Origin: Clostridiales bacterium 1_7_47FAA
GTDB lineage: Bacteria > Bacillota > Clostridia > Lachnospirales > Lachnospiraceae
Assembly (NCBI GenBank): GCA_000155435.1
Contig: DS990260.1
Coordinates: forward strand, 2,770,984 to 2,834,983
Direction: 5' to 3'
DNA length: 64,000 bases
Part shown: positions 9,207 to 17,513 of the stretch, one piece after another
Numbering within the stretch: position 1 is the first letter of the stretch
Layout of the letters: each line of letters starts with the position of its first letter
Translations under genes and position numbers: made by a program
The notes under the pieces: model-generated
Database searches by the model: none
Told to the model about the DNA's origin: nothing
The model's input: only the letters and a program-made list of their open reading frames with translations

Positions 9207-10265
9207 TCATTGGAAACCCAGATTTTTGGCATTCTCCTGCATTTTCGCATCAAAATCCTTTATATACCGGGCTGATTCCTCTACATCCAGGCCCTTCATG
9301 GTATTCTTCATGGCCGCAAACTGACCTACGACTTCCGGATCCTCCATTGCTTCCTGGAAAGCTTTATTTATCTCCTGCACAAGGCCATCATCCATGCCCG
9401 CAGGTCCCAACAAAAGCGTGTCAAATCCAAACATCGTGCTGCCAAGTCCTTCTTCTGTGACGCTGGGTATATCAGGATAAATCGGATCCCGTTCCCCGTT
9501 TCCCGTCACACAGCCCAGCACCCTGATTTCCTTTGTTTCCAGGTACTGCTCCGCTGCACCCGTGGATACAAATGTGAAGTCCACGTTTCCGCCCAGAAGC
9601 GATATCAGCCGTTCCGCATTCCCCCCGGCATCCACCATGCTTAACGCAGCGCCCATATCAGACTCCATCATGCCTCCCAGCATATGGAGGGCCTGGCCGC
9701 TGGTCATTCCATATGTAACCTTTCCAGGATTGGCCTTTACGTCATCAATGATATCCTGGACCGACTGATATTTCGAATCTGCCTTAACCGTCAGCCACAT
9801 GCTTCCCGTGCTTGTGTCAACTGCCAGGGGCGTGAAATTATCCGGCAGGGTCTTATCATATACTCCTGTATGCGTCTGCACCACCATCGAATTAAGGAAA
9901 TACAAAAGCGTGCTTCCATCCTTATCTGCGTTTCTTACTGTCTCATATGCCACTACCCCATTGCCGTCTGTCTGGTTTACCACCACAAAACTTTTCCCCA
10001 GCTTTTCCTCCAGCACAGGTGTGATGAAACGGATGTACAGGTCTGCCTGGTTCCCGGCCTTGGTAGGTACATAGATAGTTACCGTATCCGCATCCCAGGC
10101 CTGCTGTCCGCTGCTGCTTTCTTCCTCCCCCTTGGCTGCCGTCGTACCAGAAGTCTGTCCCCCCGCCTGTCCCCCACTGCTTTCCTGCTTCGCCGCACCA
10201 CATCCGCATAAAATACCTGCGGCCAGAAATACAGATGCCATTCCGTACAAAAATTGTTTTTTCAT
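9207..10265 (-). CDS. tctC: Tripartite tricarboxylate transporter substrate-binding lipoprotein TctC
   Basis: A 352-residue solute-binding protein of the Bug/TctC family. Signal peptide then lipobox LCGC near residue 20, so membrane-anchored on the outside; a Ser/Gly/Thr-rich linker follows, then the two-lobed binding domain with TIYVPTKAGNQADLYIRF at its start, where the family normally has the PFxAGG-type loop. The ATG at 10265 has AAAGGAG seven bases upstream; a further upstream ATG overlaps that ribosome site and is rejected. First gene of the operon, divergent from the LysR gene. Confidence 0.92.
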   Translation of the reverse strand: MKKQFLYGMASVFLAAGILCGCGAAKQESSGGQAGGQTSGTTAAKGEEESSSGQQAWDADTVTIYVPTKAGNQADLYIRFITPVLEEKLGKSFVVVNQTDGNGVVAYETVRNADKDGSTLLYFLNSMVVQTHTGVYDKTLPDNFTPLAVDTSTGSMWLTVKADSKYQSVQDIIDDVKANPGKVTYGMTSGQALHMLGGMMESDMGAALSMVDAGGNAERLISLLGGNVDFTFVSTGAAEQYLETKEIRVLGCVTGNGERDPIYPDIPSVTEEGLGSTMFGFDTLLLGPAGMDDGLVQEINKAFQEAMEDPEVVGQFAAMKNTMKGLDVEESARYIKDFDAKMQENAKNLGFQ

Positions 10266-10309
10266 AAGTGCCTTCTCCTTTAACATTTGTGATTTTTGCC
10301 TATAAGCAA

Positions 10310-10350
10310 TTGTTTTTTATCTATATAGTCAGTATAATGTCTATATGATA
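10310..10350 (+). promoter_or_regulatory. LysR promoter and imperfect dyad in the tctC-lysR divergent region
   Basis: TTGTTT at 10310-10315, a 17-base spacer and TATAAT at 10333-10338 make a plausible sigma-A promoter for the LysR gene. It is overlapped by an imperfect dyad of CTATATAG-type half-sites (about 10319-10350), a reasonable operator for the regulator acting on both directions. The dyad assignment is inference. Confidence 0.55.
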
Positions 10351-10411
10351 GTTTGGAAAGTATATTAAATTCTAATTTATTGTGAATTTTTTTCACATCA
10401 GGAGGTTTCCT

Positions 10412-11335
10412 ATGGATTTTAAACAGCTTCACTATATAACTGCCATTGCAGAAGCCCAGAACATCACAAAGGCCGCAGAAAAGTTATTTATTTCGCGTTC
10501 CGCCCTTAATTACAGCCTTCTGAACCTGGAACAGGAAATAGGGCTTCCCCTGTTTAAGAGAATCAGCAATACCATGATTCCAACTGCCGCTGGAACTGTT
10601 TTCCTGGAACATGCCAGCAAAATCCTCCAGATTTCCAAAGAGTGTAGGAAAAACCTGGAGGATATGGTGGATTGCGCCCGCGGAACATTAAGCCTGGGAA
10701 TTACCCCCGGATACGGGCAGGCTTTATTTTCAGTGGTGTTTCCCGAGTTTTACAAAGCCTTTCCCAAATATGACCTTGACCTAATAGAAGGAAATGTAAA
10801 AGATTTATACGGCTACCTTCTCAGCGGCCGGATTGACTTTGCCTGGAGCGGCTTCCACCGCGGGGAGGCCGGATTAGAGCACACAATCTTCCATAAAAGC
10901 GAAGTCCTGCTGGCTGTTCCTGAATCCAAGTGCAGGGAACGGACTTCCGGCAACTATATACAGACTGAACCGGCCGACCTGTCCCTTTACAGTTCTGAAC
11001 GGTTCGTGCTCATGAACAACAGCAGCCTTATACGGGACATTGCTAATATCTGCTTTGAAAAAGCCGGATTCACCCCTCATATATTGTTCGAATGCAGTAA
11101 GATTGACATGACCCATGCCATTGCCCAGGAAGGGATTGCCCTGACCTTTGTCCCCAGGAACCTGTGCCTTCCCGACCGGGGTGTGGTATATTTCCCGGTT
11201 GAGCCGCGGGAACATTTCGGAATTGCCATATCCTTTAGGAAGGGTACATATCTAACTACTGCGGAGCAGCATTTTATTGACCTGCTCCACCGGCACTATA
11301 GGTCTGTCATGATGCCCGGCCCTCTGTTTGATTAA
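10412..11335 (+). CDS. LysR family transcriptional regulator
   Basis: A 307-residue LysR-type regulator: winged helix-turn-helix in residues 1-60 (AEAQNITKAAEKLFISRSA region), then a two-part effector-binding domain. AGGAGG sits before the ATG at 10412; an in-frame GTG ten codons earlier lacks a site. It is divergent from the tct operon, the standard arrangement for a LysR protein controlling its neighbour, with the transported carboxylate as likely inducer (inference). Confidence 0.92.
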   Translation: MDFKQLHYITAIAEAQNITKAAEKLFISRSALNYSLLNLEQEIGLPLFKRISNTMIPTAAGTVFLEHASKILQISKECRKNLEDMVDCARGTLSLGITPGYGQALFSVVFPEFYKAFPKYDLDLIEGNVKDLYGYLLSGRIDFAWSGFHRGEAGLEHTIFHKSEVLLAVPESKCRERTSGNYIQTEPADLSLYSSERFVLMNNSSLIRDIANICFEKAGFTPHILFECSKIDMTHAIAQEGIALTFVPRNLCLPDRGVVYFPVEPREHFGIAISFRKGTYLTTAEQHFIDLLHRHYRSVMMPGPLFD

Positions 11336-11354
11336 AAGCAGTCCGGCCATAATA

Positions 11355-11382
11355 GAAAAAGGAGCGCACGCGCTCCTTTTTC
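11355..11382. terminator. Bidirectional intrinsic terminator
   Basis: A tight hairpin with arms AAAAAGGAGCGC and GCGCTCCTTTTT separates the convergent lysR and ftsX genes. The A and T runs on both sides let it work in either direction; it also closes flagellar operon A. Confidence 0.9.
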
Positions 11383-11422
11383 CCTGATCCACTTTTATTG
11401 CACCGGCCTTGGTAACCCACCC

Positions 11423-12331
11423 TTATTTCCGGTTCAGCTTCCCCATCACCGACGCGCCTCCCAGGACTCCGGTAACAAGTCCAAGGAACACCGACGCCCT
11501 TACAAGTCCCGGAAACACGGCTGCCTCACTGAGCAGTCCCACCTGGCCTGAATATATACCCAGTCCAGGGATTGCCAGCCCCGTCCCCCACCGGTAGCAT
11601 GCCAGCAGCAGGACCAGGGGGATACAGACGCCTGCCACCGCCATCACGATTCCCTCTGCCAGGAAGGGGATCTTAACAAATCCTTCCCTGGCGCCCATGA
11701 GCCGCATCACCCTGGTTTTCTCTTTCTGGGCCTCAATCCCAACAGCCAGGGTGTTATGGATGAGCAGCACGGATATCACCACCAGCACCGCCGCGCTTCC
11801 GGCAATGAGCCGGGACGAGGTGGACTTAATCTGCTGCAGGGCCCTTATGGTATCCGCGGAATGTGTCACCTTCCTGACGCCGGAAAGCCCGGACACATAA
11901 TCCACGAAATCCTCCTGCCGGTCCGCCCCGTCTATATACACCTGGTAACTGCCGCTGGCCGCCAGGGGATTATCATCCTCAAATATACCGTCCAGGACCT
12001 CCCCGTTCCCATAATAATCTTCCTTAAATCCGCTCCAGGCCTCCTCTGCCGACACATATACCGTCCGCAGCACCTCCGGCCTGTCCTGAATCAGCTTCCC
12101 CACCTCATCCACACGTTCAGGCAGCACGTCCTCGTCAAAAAACACGGATACGTACACGTCCCTCTCTGTCCTTTGGACCAGTGCATCCACATTGGCCACT
12201 GCAAGATAAAAAATCCCGAACAGGAAAATACAGGCCGACATGGTAATCACCGAAGCCGCCGAATACACCCTGTTATGCCAGAGGTTTTTCATCCCCAGCC
12301 TGCACAGGTACAGCAATGTCCTAACGCGCAT
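11423..12331 (-). CDS. ftsX: Cell-division ABC transporter permease-like protein FtsX
   Basis: A 302-residue FtsX: one N-terminal membrane segment (residues ~20-45), an extracellular loop domain to about residue 165, then three C-terminal segments. With FtsE it forms a membrane complex that switches on extracellular peptidoglycan hydrolases during division or elongation. The ATG at 12331 overlaps the end of ftsE by 11 bases, showing translational coupling; longer in-frame extension into ftsE is rejected. It is the last gene of flagellar operon A, which is unusual. Confidence 0.93.
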   Translation of the reverse strand: MRVRTLLYLCRLGMKNLWHNRVYSAASVITMSACIFLFGIFYLAVANVDALVQRTERDVYVSVFFDEDVLPERVDEVGKLIQDRPEVLRTVYVSAEEAWSGFKEDYYGNGEVLDGIFEDDNPLAASGSYQVYIDGADRQEDFVDYVSGLSGVRKVTHSADTIRALQQIKSTSSRLIAGSAAVLVVISVLLIHNTLAVGIEAQKEKTRVMRLMGAREGFVKIPFLAEGIVMAVAGVCIPLVLLLACYRWGTGLAIPGLGIYSGQVGLLSEAAVFPGLVRASVFLGLVTGVLGGASVMGKLNRK

Positions 12332-13019
12332 ATGCCAGTCCCTCCCTTGCAAGGTCCCGGGCCACCTTGCCGTAGCGCAGCACAATCTGGCGCTTGTGCA
12401 TATATTTCACCAGTTCCTGGTTGTGGGTCACGGCCAGCACCGTGGTCCCCTGACGGTTCACCTTTTCCAGCAGCCGCATGATTTCCTCCGCGTTCTTCTG
12501 GTCCAGGTTGCCCGTGGGCTCATCCGCCAGCAGCAGTACGGGCTGGTTCACCACCGCCCTGGCAAGGGCTGTCCTCTGCCGCTCCCCGCCCGAGAGATGG
12601 GATGGGTAACAGCGGGCCTTCCCTTCCAGCCCCACCTGGCTTAACACCTCCATGACCCGGCGCTCCATCACCTTTTTATCAGCCTCAACCACCCTCTGGG
12701 CAAAGGCAACATTTTCATAAACCGTAAAGTCAGGGAACAGCCTGAAATCCTGGAACACCATCCCGATATAGCGGCGGTAGCGGTATACCTGACGTTCCCG
12801 CAGACAGCTCAGGTCAATCCCATTGACCCTTATGTTTCCCTCCGACGGCTCCGTATCCTTTAAGATAAGCTCCAGCATCGTGGTCTTGCCTGCCCCGCTG
12901 TTGCCCGTCAGGAACACGAATTCTCCCTTATCCACCTGGAAGCTGACCTGGTCCAGGGCTTTTTCTCCCTTTCCATATATCTTTGTCACCTTGTCAAAAA
13001 CAATCATGCTGTTATCCAC
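12321..13019 (-). CDS. ftsE: Cell-division ATP-binding protein FtsE
   Basis: A 232-residue ABC ATPase. Walker A GNSGAGKTT (Lys45), signature LSGGERQRTALARA and Walker B LLLADEPTGNLD are intact. It powers FtsX at the inner membrane face. I place the start at a GTG (13019) because AAGGGGAA is centred about 7 bases upstream; the ATG four codons later lacks as good a site. It sits 33 bases after flhB, so it is probably cotranscribed with the flagellar export gene. Confidence 0.93.
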   Translation of the reverse strand: MDNSMIVFDKVTKIYGKGEKALDQVSFQVDKGEFVFLTGNSGAGKTTMLELILKDTEPSEGNIRVNGIDLSCLRERQVYRYRRYIGMVFQDFRLFPDFTVYENVAFAQRVVEADKKVMERRVMEVLSQVGLEGKARCYPSHLSGGERQRTALARAVVNQPVLLLADEPTGNLDQKNAEEIMRLLEKVNRQGTTVLAVTHNQELVKYMHKRQIVLRYGKVARDLAREGLAYAR

Positions 13020-13052
13020 TGTATTCCCCTTTTTATCCCATGTTATCAACAA

Positions 13053-14114
13053 TCAAAGCTTTTTATCATTCAGCTTATACACAAATGCAAGGATTTTGGC
13101 AACTGTCTGGTAGTACTCCTCCGGTATCTCCATATCCACCTCCACGCTTGCATACAGCCCCCTTGCAAGGGGTCTGTCCTCCAGGATATAGACGCCGTTT
13201 GCCTCCCCCACTTCCACAATCTTCAGCGCCAGATGGTCCGCGCCCTTGGCCAGCACCACCGGCGCCCGGTTCCTGTCCGCGTCATAGCCCAGGGCCACCG
13301 CGTAATGGGTGGGGTTACGGACAATCACATCCGCCTTGGGCACGTTCTGCATCATGCGCATGGAAGCCATCTGACGCTGCTTTTCCCTGATTTTTCCTTT
13401 AATCTGGGGGTCGCCTTCGGTCTGCTTGTACTCTTCCTTTATCTCCTGCTTGCTCATGCGCAGGTTCTTCTCATACTCCCACCACTGGTACAGGTAATCC
13501 ATGGAAGCCAGGAAAATGAACGCCACCCCAACCGTGTCCACCAGGGATATGACGGTATTGCCGGTAAAGATAAGGGCGCCCTCCACCGTTCCCTCCATCA
13601 GCCTGGACAGTTCCTCCATCCTGCCCTTCAGGAATACATAGACCACCCAGCCAAGGATGGTAATCTTGATAAGCGCCTTAATCAGCTCCACCACGGAGCG
13701 GATGGAAAACATCCTCTTAAAGCCCTTAAGAGGGCTGATACGCTCCATCTTGAACTTCAGGACATCCATGGAAAATGCCATCCTGGTCTGGAAAAAGGTG
13801 ACCGCCACAGCCGTGAGGACCCCGATGAACAGAAGGGGAAGGGCTGACTCCAGGAACAGCAGCATGGCCTTCACCAGCATTTCCCTGCCCGCCTCCTGAT
13901 GGAAGCTGTCAGAATCAGCGGCCATACCCATGAACATGTACATGGCGTCCCGGAAATTCCGGTACATATGGGGAGCAAGGGCCTTCAGGGAGTGGAACAG
14001 AACCAGCATGGAACAGACAGCGGCCACGTCGTTGCTCTGGAACACATTGCCCTTCTTCCGCTCATCCTGACGCCGTTTTGGTGTTGCTTTCTCGGTCTTT
14101 TCATCTGCCGGCAC
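13053..14114 (-). CDS. flhB: Flagellar type III export substrate-switch protein FlhB
   Basis: A 353-residue FlhB: hydrophilic charged N-terminus (EKTEKATPKRRQDERKKG), four membrane segments to about residue 220, and a cytoplasmic domain with the autocleavage motif NPTH at residues 267-270. Cleavage there switches the export gate from rod/hook to filament substrates. The start is GTG with GGGAGGTGG well placed upstream. A 216-base gap with hairpins separates it from fliR, so it may have its own promoter while also closing operon A with ftsEX. Confidence 0.96.
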   Translation of the reverse strand: MPADEKTEKATPKRRQDERKKGNVFQSNDVAAVCSMLVLFHSLKALAPHMYRNFRDAMYMFMGMAADSDSFHQEAGREMLVKAMLLFLESALPLLFIGVLTAVAVTFFQTRMAFSMDVLKFKMERISPLKGFKRMFSIRSVVELIKALIKITILGWVVYVFLKGRMEELSRLMEGTVEGALIFTGNTVISLVDTVGVAFIFLASMDYLYQWWEYEKNLRMSKQEIKEEYKQTEGDPQIKGKIREKQRQMASMRMMQNVPKADVIVRNPTHYAVALGYDADRNRAPVVLAKGADHLALKIVEVGEANGVYILEDRPLARGLYASVEVDMEIPEEYYQTVAKILAFVYKLNDKKL

Positions 14115-14157
14115 GGTTCACCACCTCCCTTCCATGATTTTGTCTTTGGCAGGTTCA

Positions 14158-14234
14158 ATCATACTTTACAAAAGGGATGCCGCGCAAAGCAGCACCCCCT
14201 TCCCGTATGAAAGCATTTCCTCAAGGCATGCTTT
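14158..14234 (-). promoter_or_regulatory. Hairpins and candidate promoter in the fliR-flhB gap
   Basis: On the minus strand a nine-pair stem with one bulge (GGGTGCTGC against GCGGCATCCC) is followed by TTTTG, a possible weak terminator. TTGCGC, 18 bases, then TATGAT overlaps it as a possible sigma-A promoter for flhB. Upstream lies a second hairpin with arms AAAGCAT and ATGCTTT. None of this matches a c-di-GMP riboswitch core. Confidence 0.4.
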
Positions 14235-14330
14235 GCCCTAATGGGGTATCTCTGGCGGATTCCTCAGGACAGATGACAGATAGGAATTTCTAAACACTCC
14301 CTGGCATTGCTCCGGGACAGAATTGGATAT

Positions 14331-15116
14331 TCAGGCACGCCCCAGCATCATGATTATATTCTGGGCCTCCTTCATCATGGCATCCGCATACCCGTCCATG
14401 AACGCGCCCATGGGATAGGCAAACAGGATCATAAGAAGGATTCCCAGAAGGATCTTACACTGTATGTTAATAACAAAGACATGAATCTGCGGAATCAGTT
14501 TCATCAGCACACCCATGGTCATCTCCAGCACAAACTCAGCCGCCACAAACGGCAATGCCAGCTTAATCACCATCAGGAACACGGTTGCGGACATGGTGAT
14601 GATATACCACAGCACGTTCCTTACAAAGAACACCCCTGCCCCCACTGGTATCACCTCATATGTGTAGGCGAACAGCCGGACCGTCAGCAGATGGCAGCCA
14701 GTGGCAAAAAAGTAAAGGAAAAAGAATATATTCACAAACTGCCCCAGGATTGCCGTCTGTACCCCGTTCATGGGGTCCATGACCTTGCCCATGGCCAGGC
14801 CGAACGCCGTATCCAAAAGGTCCCCGGCCACATACAGCATATAAAAAAACAGCTGGAACACGCACCCAATCCCCAGACCCAGGATTAATTCCCTGACCAG
14901 TGCCTCGGCCATATCAAAGGTGGAGTATAAAACCACTGCCTGTCCCCCGGCCCTGGCCGCAGGCGCAATGAGGAGGCTCAGCGCCAGCGCCAGGCCGGTC
15001 CGTACCATAAGCGGCACACCCTTCCTGGCAAACACGGGATTGATGAAAATCATTCCGCCCATCCTTGCAAACACAAGAAGGAAAATGTCAAAATATTCCA
15101 ATACGCTGCTGTCCAT
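14331..15116 (-). CDS. fliR: Flagellar export gate protein FliR
   Basis: A 261-residue membrane protein with about six hydrophobic segments and the FliR-family core (RMGGMIFINPVFARKGVP near the N-terminus). With FliP and FliQ it builds the export channel in the MS-ring. The ATG at 15116 follows GGGGGTG; a GTG one codon earlier overlaps that site. It follows fliQ by 15 bases. Confidence 0.94.
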   Translation of the reverse strand: MDSSVLEYFDIFLLVFARMGGMIFINPVFARKGVPLMVRTGLALALSLLIAPAARAGGQAVVLYSTFDMAEALVRELILGLGIGCVFQLFFYMLYVAGDLLDTAFGLAMGKVMDPMNGVQTAILGQFVNIFFFLYFFATGCHLLTVRLFAYTYEVIPVGAGVFFVRNVLWYIITMSATVFLMVIKLALPFVAAEFVLEMTMGVLMKLIPQIHVFVINIQCKILLGILLMILFAYPMGAFMDGYADAMMKEAQNIIMMLGRA

Positions 15117-15131
15117 CACGCACCCCCAGCA

Positions 15132-15395
15132 TTAAAGGGCTGCCATGATTGCAAACAGTTCCACCACAAATTCATTCATGACCTTGCTCATCCATGACCC
15201 CAGAGCCAGAAGCACCAGCGCAATGACCAGAAGCTTGGGCACGAATGTAAGGGTCTGCTCATGAATCTGTGTGGCGGCCTGGAAGATGGCCACCAGAAGC
15301 CCTACCGCAATACTGACAATCAGGAGCGGGCCTGCCAGCTCAAATGCCACCAGCATGGCTTCCTTCATAATTTCCATAACCTGTTCCGCGTTCAA
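15132..15395 (-). CDS. fliQ: Flagellar export gate protein FliQ
   Basis: An 87-residue protein with two membrane helices, the standard FliQ size, four copies of which join FliP and FliR in the export gate. The start codon is TTG, with AAGGAGGG seven bases upstream and no ATG alternative near the N-terminus. It lies 12 bases after fliP. Confidence 0.95.
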   Translation of the reverse strand: MNAEQVMEIMKEAMLVAFELAGPLLIVSIAVGLLVAIFQAATQIHEQTLTFVPKLLVIALVLLALGSWMSKVMNEFVVELFAIMAAL

Positions 15396-15407
15396 CCTTA
15401 TCCCTCC

Positions 15408-16196
15408 TTACCGAAAGCTCTGTACCAGCGTCTTGATGACCAGACTCCACCCGTCCACCAGCACGAACATCATGATCTTAAATGGCAGCGCAATCATCGT
15501 AGGCGGCAGCATGACCATTCCCATGGACATAAGGGTACTGGATACCACCAGGTCTATGATGAGGAACGGGATGAATATAAGGAACCCCATGGTAAATGCC
15601 TTGTTAAGCTCACTCAGGATAAAGGAAGGCACAATGGTGGTAAGCCCCAGTTCCATATAGCCCTCCGGCCCTTTGGACGTATCCGGCGGATCTGTCTTCG
15701 ATATGGACAGGAACAGATCCAGGCTTTTCTTCTCAGTCTGTTTCAGCATGAATTCCTTCATAGGCTCCTGGGCCCGGTCAAATGCTTCTTCCCTGGTAAT
15801 GGTCCCTGACTTATACGGCTGGTACGCCTGTACGTTAACAGAGGTAAATACCGGGGCCATGATGAACAGGGTCAGAAAAAGCGCAAGCCCTACCAGTATC
15901 TGGTTGGGCGGGGACTGCTGGGTGCCTAAGGCATTTCTCAGGAAGGACAGGACAATCACAATCCTGGTAAAGCTGGTCATCATGATGATCAGGGAGGGAA
16001 CCACGGCCAGAAACAGGAAAAGGAACATGATATCCAGCATGTCCATGGGCTTTCCGGCGCCTGATGAACCCTGAAGGGTCACGGATACATCCGTTGCATA
16101 GGCCGTCATTGCACTGCCTGCCCATGTCAGGGCGAATACGGCCCCGGCCAGGATTTTGCCCATATTCCTTCCCAGTCTTATGCTGCTTCCACTCAT
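15408..16196 (-). CDS. fliP: Flagellar export gate protein FliP
   Basis: A 262-residue FliP with a cleavable signal (hydrophobic residues ~13-33), then the conserved SLIIMMTSFTRIVIVLSFLR core near residue 63 and three further membrane helices. Five copies form the core of the export pore. Its ATG overlaps the stop of fliO in an ATGA arrangement. Confidence 0.97.
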   Translation of the reverse strand: MSGSSIRLGRNMGKILAGAVFALTWAGSAMTAYATDVSVTLQGSSGAGKPMDMLDIMFLFLFLAVVPSLIIMMTSFTRIVIVLSFLRNALGTQQSPPNQILVGLALFLTLFIMAPVFTSVNVQAYQPYKSGTITREEAFDRAQEPMKEFMLKQTEKKSLDLFLSISKTDPPDTSKGPEGYMELGLTTIVPSFILSELNKAFTMGFLIFIPFLIIDLVVSSTLMSMGMVMLPPTMIALPFKIMMFVLVDGWSLVIKTLVQSFR

Positions 16197-16555
16197 TGCT
16201 TCTCTCTCCCGCCTCTTTTTCCTTCGTCATCCCTGTTCTTACGCGCCTTTAGCTGGGACGTGAGAACAGCAACAAAATCCGGCGGTGCCTCCGCCGGCTC
16301 CAGTGTTTCATATGTATCCAGTTTTTCCAGCCGGGTAATCCCGGCCGGTGAAACCCCCAACAGCAGGATTTCCTCCTGCACCTTAACCACAAGGAGGAAA
16401 CTGTCCCGGCCAACAGCCATCTGGTCCAGCACCTGCATGCCCGCCGACCTTTGCTTTAAGCTCATGCCCCGCCCCAGGATCCTGGTGGTATGATAGGCCA
16501 GGAACAGGACCAATATAAGGACAATCAGGTAAAACAGTATTTTCAAAAATGCCAT
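16193..16555 (-). CDS. fliO: Flagellar biosynthesis protein FliO
   Basis: A 120-residue protein with one N-terminal membrane helix and a small cytoplasmic domain (GRGMSLKQRSAGMQVLDQMA, then a region like the FliO SH3-type fold). FliO helps FliP assemble. The family is poorly conserved; the call rests on the fold pattern and its fixed place ahead of fliP. It overlaps fliP by four bases. Confidence 0.85.
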   Translation of the reverse strand: MAFLKILFYLIVLILVLFLAYHTTRILGRGMSLKQRSAGMQVLDQMAVGRDSFLLVVKVQEEILLLGVSPAGITRLEKLDTYETLEPAEAPPDFVAVLTSQLKARKNRDDEGKRGGREKQ

Positions 16556-16556
16556 A

Positions 16557-17498
16557 TCATTCCCTCTTGCCCACGATTTCTATGATACGGGCGCCAAAAT
16601 GGTCCCCACTCACCAGCACATCGCCCCTGCCAATCAGCTCTCCGTTGGCCACCACGTCGGCCGGGGAACCCGCCTGCTTATCCAGCACCAGGACCTGTCC
16701 TTCCTTAAAGGAAAGCACATCCTTCACGCTGCACACGGTGCTTCCGATCCGGACCGATACATCCAGGGTAATGTCCAGCAGCTTCTTCTTATCATCGCCA
16801 ATCTGCTCCCTGTCATACTGAAGGGGCGTGTACTTAAATTCGGGAAATGCCACCTCCTGGACCGATACGGCTTCCTTCGGCTTCCCCATATGCTCCTGGA
16901 TTGCGGGCATGGGCATTTCCTCCATGACCGGGATACCCAGCACCTGTCTCATTGTCTGGGACGCAAGGATATAGGCATCCGAATCCACCACCCCATCGAT
17001 GGTATAGTGCAGGCGGACTATCACGAACGGACTTCCCATCCCCCACACCCTGGTCAGGTCCTGGACACGCTCCGTGTTGTCATAGGCGGATATCCTGGTA
17101 ATGAATTCCCCCATGTCACGTCCCAGGAAATCATTGAGTTCAGCCACTGCAGCCGTCATACACTGGGATGCAACCTCCTTAAGGGTGCTGAGCGCAATCT
17201 CGTCCAAGGGACTGTCCGTATCAATGGGAACCCCCATGATATAGTTGGTCAGACGCACCATGTCTTCCTTGGAGAAAACCAGCAGCTGGTCCGCTGTCAG
17301 CCCATTGGCTGTCCTGCGCCCTTCAATGACCACATTAAAATGAGGCAGGCACTCAGCCAACCCATCCGTGTCTGTCTCCTCCACCCCCGACACTGTCATC
17401 TTAACGTTCCTGCCAAGAAGGGAACCTAATATATTGCACACAGGAACCGCTTCCATCTCCAGCAGTTCCTTTATGGCTTCCTTATCCATGTTTAACAT
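16557..17498 (-). CDS. fliY: Flagellar motor switch protein FliY/FliN, paralogue 1
   Basis: A 313-residue C-ring protein: an N-terminal CheC-like domain (residues ~5-200) and a C-terminal FliN/SpoA domain (last ~75 residues, DVSVRIGSTVCSVKDVL). The CheC motif S/D-xxx-E-xx-N reads STLKEVAS here, with Ser in place of the catalytic Asn, so CheY-P phosphatase activity at this site is doubtful. No N-terminal CheY-docking peptide (EIDALL type) is seen. GGAGGA abuts the ATG at 17504, so the ATG at 17498 is the better start. It follows fliM by 15 bases; a second, longer paralogue lies in operon B. Confidence 0.9.
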   Translation of the reverse strand: MLNMDKEAIKELLEMEAVPVCNILGSLLGRNVKMTVSGVEETDTDGLAECLPHFNVVIEGRRTANGLTADQLLVFSKEDMVRLTNYIMGVPIDTDSPLDEIALSTLKEVASQCMTAAVAELNDFLGRDMGEFITRISAYDNTERVQDLTRVWGMGSPFVIVRLHYTIDGVVDSDAYILASQTMRQVLGIPVMEEMPMPAIQEHMGKPKEAVSVQEVAFPEFKYTPLQYDREQIGDDKKKLLDITLDVSVRIGSTVCSVKDVLSFKEGQVLVLDKQAGSPADVVANGELIGRGDVLVSGDHFGARIIEIVGKRE

Positions 17499-17513
17499 AC
17501 TCATTCCTCCCGG

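Noticed and set aside
11423-12385. Longer FtsX start inside ftsE (18 extra residues)
   Set aside because: The extension is read from ftsE coding sequence in another frame and lacks a ribosome site; the ATG at 12331 fits the family start.
14115-14330. Possible c-di-GMP riboswitch before flhB
   Set aside because: A GGGCAAAGC stretch caught the eye, but the second conserved segment and the receptor helix are absent.
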